NCBI RefSeq assembly: GCF_019669985.1
Contig: NZ_AP019782.1
Location: 860,501-924,500, forward strand
Direction of reading: 5' to 3'
Length of the DNA: 64,000 nt
Source: Methylogaea oryzae
GTDB lineage: Bacteria; Pseudomonadota; Gammaproteobacteria; Methylococcales; Methylococcaceae
This document shows positions 40,281-50,980 of this stretch, piece by piece. The notes below the pieces were generated by a model that made no database searches, was not told where the DNA came from, and saw only the letters and a program-made list of their open reading frames with translations. The translations under genes were made by a program, and so were the position numbers. Every line of letters begins with the position of its first letter. Within the stretch, counting starts at the first letter, position 1.

Positions 40281-40974
40281 GTTCTTGCCAGGCGTCGGGG
40301 GCCGGGAGTTCGTCGCAGTGGCTTTCCAGCAGCCAGGCGAAACGGCTGCGGGGTATGGATTCGGCTCCCAGGCTTTCCAAGTGCGGCGTATGTGCTTGGC
40401 AGTCCACCAGGGCGTAGTTCCAGTCGCGCAACCGGCCCATCAAATACAAAAAGGCGGCTTTGGAGGCGTTGCTGACGCGGTGGAACATGGATTCGCCGAA
40501 AAACACTCGGCCGATGGCGACTCCATAGAGTCCGCCCACCAGCCGGCCGTCTTCCCAAGCTTCGGCGGAATGGGCGAGGCCGAGCCGGTGCAACTCGTTA
40601 TAGGCGCTTTGCATTTCGGGGGTGATCCAGGTGCCGGCCGCGTCAGCTCGGCAACTCGGGTCCGCGCAGGCTTCGACGACTTCGCCGAAAGCCCGGTTCC
40701 AGCTTAATTCGAATCGGCCGCGCCGCAGCACTTTAGCCATGCTGCGGGAAATCACGGCTTTTTCCGGAAACAACACCGTGCGCGGATCGGGCGACCACCA
40801 CAGGATGGGCTGGCCTGCGCTGTACCAGGGGAAAATGCCTTGGCGATAAGCGCGCTGCAAGCGCTCCGGCGACAGGTCGCCGCCCATGGCCAGCAGGCCG
40901 TCCGGTTCCGTTAAAGCCCGATCCAGCGGGGGAAAGGCTTCGCCGACGCGGCCGGCGTGCAGTACGGTGAGCAT
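40249..40974 (-). CDS. aat: leucyl/phenylalanyl-tRNA-protein transferase
   Basis: A 241-residue enzyme conjugating Leu or Phe to N-terminal Lys/Arg. The family blocks [34 protein letters not shown] and FFGESMFHR are intact. Together with bpt, clpS and clpA it makes a complete bacterial N-end-rule branch in this window. Confidence 0.97.
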   Translation of the reverse strand: MLTVLHAGRVGEAFPPLDRALTEPDGLLAMGGDLSPERLQRAYRQGIFPWYSAGQPILWWSPDPRTVLFPEKAVISRSMAKVLRRGRFELSWNRAFGEVVEACADPSCRADAAGTWITPEMQSAYNELHRLGLAHSAEAWEDGRLVGGLYGVAIGRVFFGESMFHRVSNASKAAFLYLMGRLRDWNYALVDCQAHTPHLESLGAESIPRSRFAWLLESHCDELPAPDAWQEHDRPAAAALR

Positions 40975-41004
40975 GGCCGCGACGAATCAAAGCCGGGCGG
41001 CGGC

Positions 41005-41964
<960 letters not shown>

Positions 41965-42113
41965 TCAGCGCCTCCGGCGGGCTATGGATGGGTCGGGAAG
42001 GGCGCTAGTATGGCGATGACACGGGTTTTCGTAAAGTGTATGCTAGGTCTTCGCGCAATTACTCGAAAAGTTAATGAGATAGCGCGCTTTTTTCGAATTA
42101 TTCTTAGGTTTTT

Positions 42114-44492
42114 GTGCAGTTGGACAACGACAACATCATCGAGACGCCGACTCCGTCGGTGTGGAACCGGGGACTGCGCGAATTGGCATTTCTCGGCTAT
42201 GGCGCCTTGGCGGTCTTTTTGCTGATTGCCTTGATCAGTTACGACTTGGCCGACGGCGGCTGGTCCCACAGCGGCGGCGACGAGCCCATCCGCAACACGG
42301 CCGGGGCGGTGGGCGCCTGGATGGCGGATTTGTGTTTGTATCTGTTCGGCATCGCGTCCTATTTGCTGCCGCTGGCGGTGGCCAGCCGTGGCTATCGCGC
42401 TTATCGCGGCCTGTCGGCCCCGGTCCTGGCCGCGCCTTGGCTGAAGTGGCTGCGCTATGGTGCGGCCCTGGCGACCTTGGTGGTGGCCGCCGCCATGGTG
42501 CAGATCCTTTGGCCCCACGCCGGCTTGTCCCTGCCCGGCGACAGCGGCGGCGTTCTCGGCATGGGACTGGCTTCCTGGCTATTGGGCAGCTTCGGCTCCC
42601 ACGGGGCCAAGCTCTTGCTCTGGGCGGCTTTTCTCGGCGGGTTGACCCTGGCCGGCGGCATTTCCTGGATCGCCGTCGTGGACTGGGCCGGCCAGACGGC
42701 GGTCAACGGCTTCATGCGCTTGTTCGGCCGCTTGCGCCGGCCGCGTCGCGCGGAATACGGCGGCGAGGAAGCGGAGGATCCCCCCTACGCCCCACCGGCC
42801 CCGGTCAAGCGCAAAGCTCCCGCCCCGCGGCGCGAGCCGCCGCCTGCGCCTGCCCCGGCTCCGGCTTTCAACCAAACGGTGGTGGACGACGAGCTTCCTG
42901 AACCCGCCTTGCAGCGCAGCGCTCCGCCCGCCAAGCTGAAGCCGGTGGATTTCTCCAAGGTCGGCAAGGGCGAGTTGCCCAGCCTGACTCTGCTCAGCGA
43001 CAGCAAGGGCAAAGTCAAGGTCAAGGCCTACAGCGAAGCCGACCTGGAGCACATGGCGCGGCAGCTGGAAACCATCCTGGCCGATTTCGGCGTCAGCGTG
43101 GAAGTGATCGAAATCCACCCCGGCCCGGTCATCACCCGCTTCGAAATCCAGCCCGCCGCCGGCATCAAGGTGAGCCGCATTTCCGGCCTGGCCAAGGACC
43201 TGGCCCGCGCGTTATTGGTGCCCAGCGTCCGCATCGTGGAGATCATCCCCGGCAAGAGCTACGTGGGCATCGAGATCCCCAACCAGGAGCGGGAGATCGT
43301 GCTGATGCGCGACGTGCTGGGCTCCTCGGAATACGCCAACCTGGATACGCCCCTGACCCTGGTGCTGGGCAAAGACATCAGCGGCCGTCCGTCCGTCGCC
43401 AATCTGGCGAAAATGCCCCACCTGCTGGTGGCCGGCACCACCGGTTCCGGCAAGTCGGTGGCGGTCAACGTGATGATCTTGAGCCTGCTGTACAAGGCCA
43501 CGCCGGAACAGGTGCGGCTCATCATGATCGACCCCAAGATGCTGGAGCTGTCGGTTTACGAGGAAATTCCCCACCTACTCACGCCGGTGGTCACCGACAT
43601 GAAGGAAGCCGCCAACGCCTTGCGCTGGTGCGTGGCGGAAATGGAACGGCGCTACAAGCTCATGTCCAAGCTGGGCGTGCGCAACATCATCGGCTACAAC
43701 GAGAAAGTCCAGGAGGCCATCGCCAACGGCGCGCCGATTCGCGACCCCTTGATTCCGCCCGGCTACGTGCTGGACGAGGGTATGGATTATCCCACCCTGG
43801 CGCCTCTGCCCTACATCGTCATCGTCATCGACGAATTCGCCGACATGATGATGATCGTCGGCAAGAAGGTGGAAGAACTCATCGCCCGTTTGGCGCAAAA
43901 AGCCCGCGCCGCCGGCGTGCACCTGATCCTCGCCACCCAGCGTCCGTCGGTGGACGTCATCACCGGCCTGATCAAGGCCAACATCCCCACCCGCGTGGCG
44001 TTCCAGGTGTCGTCGAAAATCGACTCGCGCACCATCATCGACCAGGGCGGCGCCGAAGCCCTGCTGGGCAACGGCGACATGCTCTATCTGCCGCCCGGCA
44101 GCGGCCTGCCCATGCGCGTGCACGGCGCTTTCGTCTCCGACGCGGAAGTGCACCGGGTGGTGGAGTTCCTCAAGCAGACGGGACCGGCCGACTACCTGGA
44201 GGACATCGTCAACTTCTCCGTGGAAGGCAGCGAAAACGGCGGCGGAGGAGGCGGCGGCACCTATACCGGCGAGGACGGCAACGGCGAGGGCGACGCCCTT
44301 TACGACGAGGCGGTGCGCTTCGTGACGGAAACGCGCAAGGCCTCCATCTCCAGCGTGCAGCGCAAGCTGCAAATCGGCTACAACCGCGCCGCCCGCATGA
44401 TCGAGCAGATGGAAATGGCCGGCATCGTCGGCCCCGCCGAACGCAACGGCAACCGCACGGTCCTGGCCCCGCCGCCACCGCCGGCCTATTGA
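42114..44492 (+). CDS. ftsK: DNA translocase FtsK
   Basis: A 792-residue septal DNA pump for chromosome dimer resolution. It has four to five N-terminal membrane helices (about 22-200), a short Pro/Ala-rich linker (about 220-260), a RecA-like motor with Walker A GTTGSGKS near 441 and Walker [13 protein letters not shown], and a gamma winged-helix domain ([20 protein letters not shown]) near the C-terminus. The start is GTG at 42114 with a modest AGG upstream. The linker is much shorter than in E. coli FtsK. Confidence 0.97.
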   Translation: MQLDNDNIIETPTPSVWNRGLRELAFLGYGALAVFLLIALISYDLADGGWSHSGGDEPIRNTAGAVGAWMADLCLYLFGIASYLLPLAVASRGYRAYRGLSAPVLAAPWLKWLRYGAALATLVVAAAMVQILWPHAGLSLPGDSGGVLGMGLASWLLGSFGSHGAKLLLWAAFLGGLTLAGGISWIAVVDWAGQTAVNGFMRLFGRLRRPRRAEYGGEEAEDPPYAPPAPVKRKAPAPRREPPPAPAPAPAFNQTVVDDELPEPALQRSAPPAKLKPVDFSKVGKGELPSLTLLSDSKGKVKVKAYSEADLEHMARQLETILADFGVSVEVIEIHPGPVITRFEIQPAAGIKVSRISGLAKDLARALLVPSVRIVEIIPGKSYVGIEIPNQEREIVLMRDVLGSSEYANLDTPLTLVLGKDISGRPSVANLAKMPHLLVAGTTGSGKSVAVNVMILSLLYKATPEQVRLIMIDPKMLELSVYEEIPHLLTPVVTDMKEAANALRWCVAEMERRYKLMSKLGVRNIIGYNEKVQEAIANGAPIRDPLIPPGYVLDEGMDYPTLAPLPYIVIVIDEFADMMMIVGKKVEELIARLAQKARAAGVHLILATQRPSVDVITGLIKANIPTRVAFQVSSKIDSRTIIDQGGAEALLGNGDMLYLPPGSGLPMRVHGAFVSDAEVHRVVEFLKQTGPADYLEDIVNFSVEGSENGGGGGGGTYTGEDGNGEGDALYDEAVRFVTETRKASISSVQRKLQIGYNRAARMIEQMEMAGIVGPAERNGNRTVLAPPPPPAY

Positions 44493-44529
44493 TAGCCGCC
44501 CTTGTCCGGGGAGGGACGTTGTCGAACAT

Positions 44530-44546
44530 CCCGGACGGCATCCGGG
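44530..44546 (+). terminator. hairpin after ftsK
   Basis: CCCGGA (44530-44535) and TCCGGG (44541-44546) form a 6-bp stem with a 5-nt loop, 38 nt after the ftsK stop. There is no T-tract, so it may be a transcript-stabilising or weak termination structure. Confidence 0.35.
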
Positions 44547-44560
44547 CTACACTCTGAGGC

Positions 44561-44588
44561 AAGCGCGGCTCAATCCGCGCTTCCTTGT
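44561..44588 (+). terminator. probable terminator between ftsK and lolA
   Basis: A perfect 8-bp stem (AAGCGCGG at 44561-44568 with CCGCGCTT at 44575-44582) has a 6-nt loop and is followed by CCTTGTT. The T-tract is imperfect. Confidence 0.5.
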
Positions 44589-44594
44589 TAGAAT
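44586..44594 (+). promoter_or_regulatory. extended -10 promoter for lolA
   Basis: TGTTAGAAT carries a TGn extension and a TAGAAT -10 hexamer, directly after the hairpin and 33 nt before the lolA ATG. No -35 is seen. Confidence 0.4.
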
Positions 44595-44626
44595 AGCCGC
44601 CCAGCCATTCGCCAAAGCCCCTCACC

Positions 44627-45244
44627 ATGCGCGTTTTTCTGACTCTCGCTCTGTTGTTGACCGCCGCCATCGCCGGCGCCGCCGAATCCCCGGTGGATCG
44701 CCTCATGCGCTCCATCGACAGCAGTAAAACCCTGCAAGCGGATTTCACCCAGGTTTCCGTGGACGAACTGGGCAGCCCGCGCCACAAAGCCACCGGCGTG
44801 TTCTATTTGCAAAAGCCCGGCAAATTCCGTTGGGACTACGCCAAGCCATACAAACAGCAGGTGATCACCAGCAACGGCAAGGTGTGGTTTTACGATGTGG
44901 ACCTGGAGCAGGTCACGGTGAAACGCATGGACAAGGCCATCGGCTCCACCCCGGCGCTGCTGCTCACCGGCCAGGTGTCCCTCAAGGACAATTTCACCCT
45001 GGAACAGCAGGGCGAGGACGAAGGCATCACCTGGGTCAAGCTGCTGCCCAAAGGCGAGGAAAGCACCTTCAAATACGTCACCATCGGCCTGCAAGGCGAC
45101 GTGCTCAGCGGCATGGAACTGGCGGACAACTTCGGCCAGCTCACCCGCATCTATTTCAGCAACGTCAAATCCGGCGGCAAGCTGGACCCGGCCCTGTTCG
45201 AATTCACCGCGCCGAAGGGGGTGGATGTGTTCGAGGATCAGTAA
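44627..45244 (+). CDS. lolA: outer-membrane lipoprotein carrier protein LolA
   Basis: A 205-residue periplasmic chaperone ferrying lipoproteins from LolCDE to LolB. It has a signal peptide (1-18, cut after AGA-A), the QADFTQ block and the FRWDYAKPY motif. The ftsK-lolA-rarA order is typical of gammaproteobacteria, but here a toxin-antitoxin pair is inserted before rarA. Confidence 0.96.
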   Translation: MRVFLTLALLLTAAIAGAAESPVDRLMRSIDSSKTLQADFTQVSVDELGSPRHKATGVFYLQKPGKFRWDYAKPYKQQVITSNGKVWFYDVDLEQVTVKRMDKAIGSTPALLLTGQVSLKDNFTLEQQGEDEGITWVKLLPKGEESTFKYVTIGLQGDVLSGMELADNFGQLTRIYFSNVKSGGKLDPALFEFTAPKGVDVFEDQ

Positions 45245-45269
45245 GCAACTCGCAGTAGGAGAGACGCTT

Positions 45270-45494
45270 ATGTATGCCAGCGTTAAAGATTTGGGCATCG
45301 ATCGGCTCAGCGTTGCCGAACGCATCCTGTTGGTGGAGGAGATTTGGGACAGCATTGCCGCGGAATCGGCGGCGATGCCCATACCCGAGGCGCATAAGGA
45401 GGAGCTGGACCGCAGGCTGGCGGCTTATCAAGACAATCCCCAGACCGGCTCCAGTTGGGAGGACGTCAAGGCGCGGTTGCAAAACGCGCCGTGA
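45270..45494 (+). CDS. addiction module antitoxin (TIGR02574-type)
   Basis: A 74-residue protein of the putative addiction-module component family, recognised from LSVAERILLVEEIWDSI and the late DNPQTGSSWEDVKARL. A GGAGAG Shine-Dalgarno precedes the ATG at 45270. Its stop overlaps the toxin start (GTGA), the usual antitoxin-first organisation. Confidence 0.88.
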   Translation: MYASVKDLGIDRLSVAERILLVEEIWDSIAAESAAMPIPEAHKEELDRRLAAYQDNPQTGSSWEDVKARLQNAP

Positions 45495-45796
45495 TTAACC
45501 GCTTGATTATCCGCCCGGAGGCGGAGGCTGACTTGGCCGATGCGCAGGCGTGGTATGAGGCGCAACGGAAGGGTTTGGCGGCGGAGTTCTTGTTGAGTGT
45601 GGAAGAGGCTCTGGAGCGTATTGGACGCATACCTTCCATGTATTCGGCGACGTACCGCGACATTCGACGGGTATTGCTGCGTCGTTTTCCTTATGTCATC
45701 TACTACCGTATCGTGCGGGACGATGTTGTCATCGTTGCCGTACTTCATACCGCACGCAATCCCCGCTTGTGGAAGTCCCGAACGCCAAAGGGCTGA
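45491..45796 (+). CDS. RelE/ParE-family toxin
   Basis: A 101-residue ParE/RelE-fold protein: RPEAEADLADAQAWYEAQRKG, then RRFPYVIYYRIVRDDVVIVAVLHTARNP. These are the standard strand/helix blocks of the plasmid-stabilisation toxin family. The GTG start overlaps the antitoxin stop. ParE-type toxins poison gyrase whereas RelE types cleave mRNA; which applies here cannot be decided. Confidence 0.88.
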   Translation: MINRLIIRPEAEADLADAQAWYEAQRKGLAAEFLLSVEEALERIGRIPSMYSATYRDIRRVLLRRFPYVIYYRIVRDDVVIVAVLHTARNPRLWKSRTPKG

Positions 45797-45809
45797 CGGC
45801 GCATAGACG

Positions 45810-47135
45810 ATGTTCGACAACCTGGAAAAACCCCTGGCCGACCGCATGCGGCCGCGCCGGCTGGAAGAATACATCGGCCAAAAGCACCTGCTGGCAACCG
45901 GCAAGCCGTTGTACCAGGCCATCCTGGCCGGCCGGCTGCATTCCATGATCCTGTGGGGACCGCCGGGCACCGGCAAGACTACCCTGGCGCGACTGGTGGC
46001 GGCCCACGCCGACGCCGAATTCATCACCCTCTCCGCCGTGCTGTCCGGCGTCAAGGAAATCCGCGAGGCGGTGGCCCAGGCCAAGGCCAACCGCCTGCAG
46101 AAAAACCGCCGCACTATCCTGTTCGTGGACGAAGTGCACCGCTTCAACAAGTCCCAGCAGGACGCTTTCCTGCCCCACGTGGAGGACGGCACCTTCTGGT
46201 TCATCGGCGCCACCACGGAAAATCCCTCCTTCGAGGTGAACAACGCGCTGTTGTCCCGCGCCCGCGTCTATGTGCTGAAGTCCCTCACCGAAGCCGATTT
46301 GTTGGAGGTGCTGGAGCAGGCCATCAGCGACGAGGACCGCGGCCTGGCCGGCGAGGAAATCATCGACTTTCCCCAAGAGCTGCGTGGCTGGTTCGTCAAG
46401 GCCGCCGACGGTGACGCGCGGCGCTTGCTCAACCTCATAGAAATCGCCGTGGAACTGGCGGAAGCGCAGGGCGGGCGTAGGCTGGTCACCGACGCCATCG
46501 CCCAGGAAGTGCTGGCCGGCGGCACCCTGCGCCGCTTCGACAAGCAAGGCGAAGAGTTCTACAACCAGATTTCCGCCCTGCACAAATCCGTGCGCGGCTC
46601 GGCGCCGGACGCCGCCCTCTACTGGCTATGCCGCATGCTGGACGGCGGCTGCGACCCCGTCTACCTGGCCCGCCGCATCGTGCGCATCGCTTCGGAGGAC
46701 ATCGGCAACGCCGACCCCCGCGCCCTGGAACTGTGCCTCAACGCCTGGGACGTGCAGGAACGCCTGGGCAGCCCGGAAGGCGAGCTGGCCCTGGCTCAGG
46801 CCGTGGTGTATTTGGCCTGTGCGCCGAAAAGCAACGCCGTCTACGTGGCCTATAAACTGGCCCGCGACGACGCTGCCAACACCGGCAGCCTGGGTGTGCC
46901 CCTGCACCTACGTAACGCCCCCACCAAACTGATGAAACAGTTGGATTACGGCAAGGAATACCGCTACGCCCACGACGAACCGGACGCCTACGCCGCCGGG
47001 GAGAATTATTTCCCGGAAGAAATGGGCCAGCGCCAGTATTACCAGCCGGTACCGCGCGGGTTGGAAATCAAGATCGCCGAAAAGCTGGCGCGGTTGCGGG
47101 GGTTGGACGGAGAAGGGCAGGCAGGCGCGACATAG
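45810..47135 (+). CDS. rarA: replication-associated recombination protein A (AAA ATPase)
   Basis: A 441-residue AAA+ ATPase related to clamp loaders and acting at stalled forks. Walker A is GPPGTGKTT near residue 50, Walker B is [19 protein letters not shown], and the sensor region [11 protein letters not shown] is intact. It starts 13 nt after the toxin gene stop. Confidence 0.96.
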   Translation: MFDNLEKPLADRMRPRRLEEYIGQKHLLATGKPLYQAILAGRLHSMILWGPPGTGKTTLARLVAAHADAEFITLSAVLSGVKEIREAVAQAKANRLQKNRRTILFVDEVHRFNKSQQDAFLPHVEDGTFWFIGATTENPSFEVNNALLSRARVYVLKSLTEADLLEVLEQAISDEDRGLAGEEIIDFPQELRGWFVKAADGDARRLLNLIEIAVELAEAQGGRRLVTDAIAQEVLAGGTLRRFDKQGEEFYNQISALHKSVRGSAPDAALYWLCRMLDGGCDPVYLARRIVRIASEDIGNADPRALELCLNAWDVQERLGSPEGELALAQAVVYLACAPKSNAVYVAYKLARDDAANTGSLGVPLHLRNAPTKLMKQLDYGKEYRYAHDEPDAYAAGENYFPEEMGQRQYYQPVPRGLEIKIAEKLARLRGLDGEGQAGAT

Positions 47136-47148
47136 CGGGCTCGGTTCG

Positions 47149-47171
47149 CCCCGATGCTGCCCCCATCGGGG
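47149..47171. terminator. hairpin between convergent rarA and glycosyltransferase genes
   Basis: CCCCGATG (47149-47156) pairs with CATCGGGG (47164-47171) around a 7-nt loop. It sits in the 69-nt gap between convergent stops, without a T-tract, so it is a possible bidirectional terminator. Confidence 0.4.
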
Positions 47172-47204
47172 GCCAATAGACGCGTCTCCAGCAGCGCCGA
47201 TGCT

Positions 47205-48365
47205 TCAGCGCCGCTCCGGCTTGAAAAAACTCAAGGGGTAGAACGTGTCGCGCCAGCGTATGCCGCCGCGCCAGGTGATCAGCACGGCCGAGCGCCACAG
47301 CGCCCACAGGCACAGCACGATGGCGGCGGGCAGGGCGAAAACCGCATGGGCGCCGGTGCCGGCGCGCTGATTCCAATAGGCGTACAAGACATTGAGCGCG
47401 GCCAGGGCCGCGAGCCAACCGGTCGCGCCTTGGCTCTGGACGACGGCGACGTAGGGCGCCGCCAGCAATCCCAGGTACAGCGCGCTGAAGCCGAGCAGAT
47501 AGGGCCAGGAGAACTCCATGGCGGCGAAGCTGTTTTTTTCCACGCCGTTAATCAAACCGGCGACGCCCACTTGCCAACGCACTTGCAACAAGTCGTCGCC
47601 CATCAGCAATTCGCTGCGGCCGCCGGCCGCCTTCACGGCGCGGCCCAGGCGCATATCGTCGATGATTTCGGTGCGCAGGGCTTCGTATCCGCCCACGGCT
47701 CGATAGGCGCCGGTTCGCACCAGATTGAAGGCGCCGACGCCGGCATAGGCGCTGCGGGCGTTGCTGGCCATGGCCCAGGGGCGCACCGACAGGATGAACA
47801 GCATGCCCATGAAATAGGTGAGGGCGTTTTCCCAATAACCGCCGGGCAGGGCCTTGGGCAGCAGGCACAGGTGGTCCAGTTCCCGTCCCAGCGTGTGGCG
47901 CAAGGCGATGCGGAGGGTTTGCGGCGCGAACAGCACGTCGCCGTCGGTGAACACCAGGTATTCGCCCGAGGCTTGGCTGGCGCCCTGGTGCATGGCGTGG
48001 GTCTTGCCCAGCCAGCCGGCCGGCAAATCCTGGACGTGAATGCAGCGCAGGCGCGGGTCGCGGGCGGCAAGCCGGTCCATTTGCTCGCCGGTGCCGTCGT
48101 TGGAGCGGTCGTTCACGGCGACCACTTCCAAGGCCGGATAATCCAGGGCCAGCAGGGATTGCAGGCAAGGGCCGATGGCCGCGGCTTCATTGCGCGCCGG
48201 CACGATTACGCTGACCTTGGGCCATGCGGCGGGCGTCGGGCTGGCTGAGACCCGTCGCGTCAGCACGGCGCCGCGCAGAAAGCGCGCGGTACGCAGGCCG
48301 AACCATAGCCAAAATCCCGCGGCCAGCCAGCCCAGGGCTGTTACGATGACGTTTATTGTATCCAT
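47205..48365 (-). CDS. membrane-anchored family 2 glycosyltransferase (HpnB-like)
   Basis: A 386-residue GT2 enzyme. It has an N-terminal membrane helix (about 7-28), a nucleotide-sugar-binding core VIVPARNEAAAI, VNDRSNDGT, and a metal-binding TDGDVLF. A GAFNLVR acceptor region and about three C-terminal helices (about 290-365) follow. Length and architecture resemble HpnB, the hopanoid-associated glycosyltransferase, but no hopanoid gene is nearby, so the acceptor is uncertain (lipid or carotenoid are alternatives). It is divergent from the sulfotransferase gene with a 24-nt gap. Confidence 0.75.
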   Translation of the reverse strand: MDTINVIVTALGWLAAGFWLWFGLRTARFLRGAVLTRRVSASPTPAAWPKVSVIVPARNEAAAIGPCLQSLLALDYPALEVVAVNDRSNDGTGEQMDRLAARDPRLRCIHVQDLPAGWLGKTHAMHQGASQASGEYLVFTDGDVLFAPQTLRIALRHTLGRELDHLCLLPKALPGGYWENALTYFMGMLFILSVRPWAMASNARSAYAGVGAFNLVRTGAYRAVGGYEALRTEIIDDMRLGRAVKAAGGRSELLMGDDLLQVRWQVGVAGLINGVEKNSFAAMEFSWPYLLGFSALYLGLLAAPYVAVVQSQGATGWLAALAALNVLYAYWNQRAGTGAHAVFALPAAIVLCLWALWRSAVLITWRGGIRWRDTFYPLSFFKPERR

Positions 48366-48389
48366 CAAGTCTCTCTTAATTGCCCGACC

Positions 48390-49244
48390 ATGTCCGAGCC
48401 GATTCCCATTTTCGCCCTCGCCAGCGGCCGTTCCGGCACCCTGCATCTGGCGCGTCTCATGGCGCTCAATACCGTGGATTGCGCCTGTCGCCACGAGCCC
48501 TATTTCGATCGGGGCAATCCTACCCTGTTCGGGCCGCCCATCGACTGGGCGGCCGCAGGCGACGTGGCTCGCATTCGCGCGTTGCTGACGGATAAGCGCG
48601 CCGCCATCGCTCGCTACGGCACAGGCCATTATTTGGAAACCAGCCACGCCTTTCTGAAATCCGCCTACACGGCCGCGGCGGAGGTTTTTCCCAACCTGCG
48701 TTTGATTCACCTGATCCGCGATCCGCTCAAAGTGGCGCAGAGCGAGGCCAACCGCGAGGCCTTGGTGCGGCGCTTGCGCTTGCCGGGCCGGCACTACCGC
48801 GGCGGTGACGGACAAACGTATTTTCGCTGGGCGTTGACCGGTAAGGAAGCGATTTTCGGCGCTTTTCGGGACGAGGCGCTGACGCCCCTGCAGTGGTATT
48901 TGCTGCAATGGCTGGAAATCGAGAACCGCGCCATGGCTTTCCTGGCGGAACACGGCTTGGCGTCGCGCTGTTTCACCCTGCGGGTGCCGGAGGATTTGAA
49001 CGATGCCGAGCAAATCGAGCGGTTGTTGGCCTTCCATGGCTTGACGCGCCGACCCGGCCCGCTGCGGCGTCCCCGCCGCCGCAACCTCAATCCGTTTCAG
49101 CCGACGCGCATCGGCGCGGAGCAGGAGCGTCAGGCCCGGGCGGTATTGGCGCGGCTGCCCGACGGCTACCTGGCGTTGCTGCGTCAAGCGCCTTACAGCC
49201 GCTGCGCCTGGCGAGAGCGCTTCCTCTCCCTGGCGCCGGGTTAG
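48390..49244 (+). CDS. sulfotransferase family protein
   Basis: A 284-residue soluble protein with a PAPS 5'-phosphosulfate-binding loop ASGRSGT (residues 11-17) and a 3'-phosphate-binding IRDPLKVAQS motif around 110-119. The middle section is Arg-rich, followed by a basic RPRRRNLNPFQPTR segment. It would transfer sulfate from PAPS to a carbohydrate or lipid. The substrate is unknown; the neighbouring glycosyltransferase suggests a shared glycolipid or surface glycan. Confidence 0.72.
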   Translation: MSEPIPIFALASGRSGTLHLARLMALNTVDCACRHEPYFDRGNPTLFGPPIDWAAAGDVARIRALLTDKRAAIARYGTGHYLETSHAFLKSAYTAAAEVFPNLRLIHLIRDPLKVAQSEANREALVRRLRLPGRHYRGGDGQTYFRWALTGKEAIFGAFRDEALTPLQWYLLQWLEIENRAMAFLAEHGLASRCFTLRVPEDLNDAEQIERLLAFHGLTRRPGPLRRPRRRNLNPFQPTRIGAEQERQARAVLARLPDGYLALLRQAPYSRCAWRERFLSLAPG

Positions 49245-49316
49245 CGCGATTCGGTTGAGGCGGGCCCGCCGCTGCTGGGACAATGGCCGTTTCGGTTCCC
49301 ATACGGGTTGAGCGGC

Positions 49317-50216
49317 ATGACAGAGAAAACAGACAGCATCGGATTTATCGGCATCGGTCTCATGGGCCGGCCCATGGTTTTGCGCTTGTTGCAGGCCGGT
49401 TACGCCGTGACGGTGTGGAACCGCAGCCCCGCGAAGCTTGCGCCGGTGCTGGCGGAGGGCGCTGTGGAGGCGGCCGGCATCGCCGATTTGGCGCGAGCCT
49501 CCGACGTGGTGATGTTGTGCCTGGCTGACACGGCGGCGGTGGAGGACGTGGTGTTCGGCCCCAACGGCCTCGCCGCGGCGGCGGCGCCGGGCAAGCTGCT
49601 GGTAGATTTGTCCAGCATCGAGCCCCAGGCTACCCGGCGGTTCGCCGCCCGCTTGCGGGAGACTTGCGGCATGGCTTGGGTGGACGCGCCGGTGTCCGGC
49701 GGCGTGCCGGGGGCGGAGCAGGGCACGCTGGCCATCATGGCCGGCGGTGCGGCGGCGGAGGTGGACCGCGCCCGGCCGGCGCTGGCGGCTTTCAGTCGGC
49801 AAGTGACGCGCATGGGCGAGGTCGGCGCGGGCCAGATCACCAAAATCTGCAACCAGATGATCGTCAGCTGCAACGCCCTGGTGATCGCCGAAATGATCGC
49901 CCTGGCCCAGCGCGCCGGGGTGGACGCGGCGAAGATTCCCGAGGCCCTGGCCGGCGGCTTCGCCGATTCCAAGCCTTTGCAGATCCTCGGGCCGGAAATG
50001 GCCGAGCGGCGTTTCGAGCCGGTGAAGTGGCGGGTAAAGACCCTGCTGAAAGACCTCAACATGGCGGTGGACCTGGCGCGGGGCAACGGCAGCGCCGTTC
50101 CCATGTCGGGGCTGGCGGCGCAGCTGATGCAGTGCCACGGCGGCAACGGCCACCTGGAAGCCGATCCCGCCACCCTCATCAAGCTGTATCTGGGCGGGGA
50201 GGGCGAGGCATGCTGA
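49317..50216 (+). CDS. 2-hydroxy-3-oxopropionate (tartronate semialdehyde) reductase-like dehydrogenase
   Basis: A 299-residue member of the beta-hydroxyacid dehydrogenase family. NAD(P) motif IGFIGIGLMGRPM (about 8-20), substrate motif DAPVSGGVPGAEQGTL and the catalytic lysine in GAGQITKICNQM are intact. Overlap with hydroxypyruvate isomerase (7 nt) argues for tartronate-semialdehyde reductase rather than 3-hydroxyisobutyrate dehydrogenase. The ATG at 49317 is preferred over an upstream TTG. Confidence 0.85.
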   Translation: MTEKTDSIGFIGIGLMGRPMVLRLLQAGYAVTVWNRSPAKLAPVLAEGAVEAAGIADLARASDVVMLCLADTAAVEDVVFGPNGLAAAAAPGKLLVDLSSIEPQATRRFAARLRETCGMAWVDAPVSGGVPGAEQGTLAIMAGGAAAEVDRARPALAAFSRQVTRMGEVGAGQITKICNQMIVSCNALVIAEMIALAQRAGVDAAKIPEALAGGFADSKPLQILGPEMAERRFEPVKWRVKTLLKDLNMAVDLARGNGSAVPMSGLAAQLMQCHGGNGHLEADPATLIKLYLGGEGEAC

Positions 50217-50980
50217 AGTTCTCCGCCAACCTGAGCCTGCTGTTCACCGAACGGCCTTTGGAAGAGCGTTTCGCCGCCGCCGCCCGGGCGGGGTTCGGCG
50301 CGGTGGAAATCCAGTTTCCCTACGAATTGCCCGCCGAACGGATCGCCGAACTGACCGCCGCCGCGAAGGTGGAGCTGGTGCTGTTCAACCTGCCGGCCGG
50401 CGATTTGATGAGCGGCGGCGAAGGCCTGGCGGCGGTGCCGGAGCGATGCGGCGAGTTCCGCCAGGGGGTGGCGTTGGCGCTGGATTATGCCCGCGTGCTC
50501 AAACCCAAGGCCGTCAACGTGCTGCCGGGCCGCTGTCTGCATAACGAACGCGCCGGCGAATACCTGCAAACCCTCGGGGCCAATTTGCGCCTGGCCGCCG
50601 ATGCCTTTGCCGAGCTGGGCGTGCGGACGGTGTTCGAGGGCATCAATACTTTCGACATGCCCGGTTTCCTGGTGAACCGGGGGCAGCAGATGCTGGATTT
50701 GTTGGCGGAACTGAATCACCCCAATCTGGCCTTGCAGTACGACATCTACCACATGGCGCGCATGGGCGAAGATCCGGCGGGGTTTATCGCCGCCCACGCC
50801 GGCAAAATCGGCCACATCCAATTCGCCGACGCGCCGGGGCGGGGCCAGCCGGGAACCGGCGACTTGGATTTCGCCGCGCTGTTCGCGGCGGTGGCGGCTT
50901 CCGGTTACCGCGGCTACGTGGGGGCGGAGTACCGGCCGGTGGGCTCTACCGAGCAGAGCCTGGGCTGGCTGGCCGGCTAG
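50210..50980 (+). CDS. hyi: hydroxypyruvate isomerase
   Basis: A 256-residue xylose-isomerase-like TIM barrel. It begins MLKFSANLSLLFTE, contains the metal/acid-base glutamate in FEGINTFDMPG and the second in GAEYRP. It interconverts hydroxypyruvate and tartronate semialdehyde, so with the upstream reductase it feeds glycerate. Its TAG stop overlaps the convergent MAF gene stop: the two genes share the palindrome CTAG at 50977-50980. Confidence 0.9.
   Translation: MLKFSANLSLLFTERPLEERFAAAARAGFGAVEIQFPYELPAERIAELTAAAKVELVLFNLPAGDLMSGGEGLAAVPERCGEFRQGVALALDYARVLKPKAVNVLPGRCLHNERAGEYLQTLGANLRLAADAFAELGVRTVFEGINTFDMPGFLVNRGQQMLDLLAELNHPNLALQYDIYHMARMGEDPAGFIAAHAGKIGHIQFADAPGRGQPGTGDLDFAALFAAVAASGYRGYVGAEYRPVGSTEQSLGWLAG

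Noticed and set aside
47205-50153. A 982-codon minus-strand open frame spanning three gene regions
   Set aside because: Only its last 386 codons (the glycosyltransferase) look like protein; the rest is an Arg/Gln/His-rich shadow of the sulfotransferase and reductase genes.
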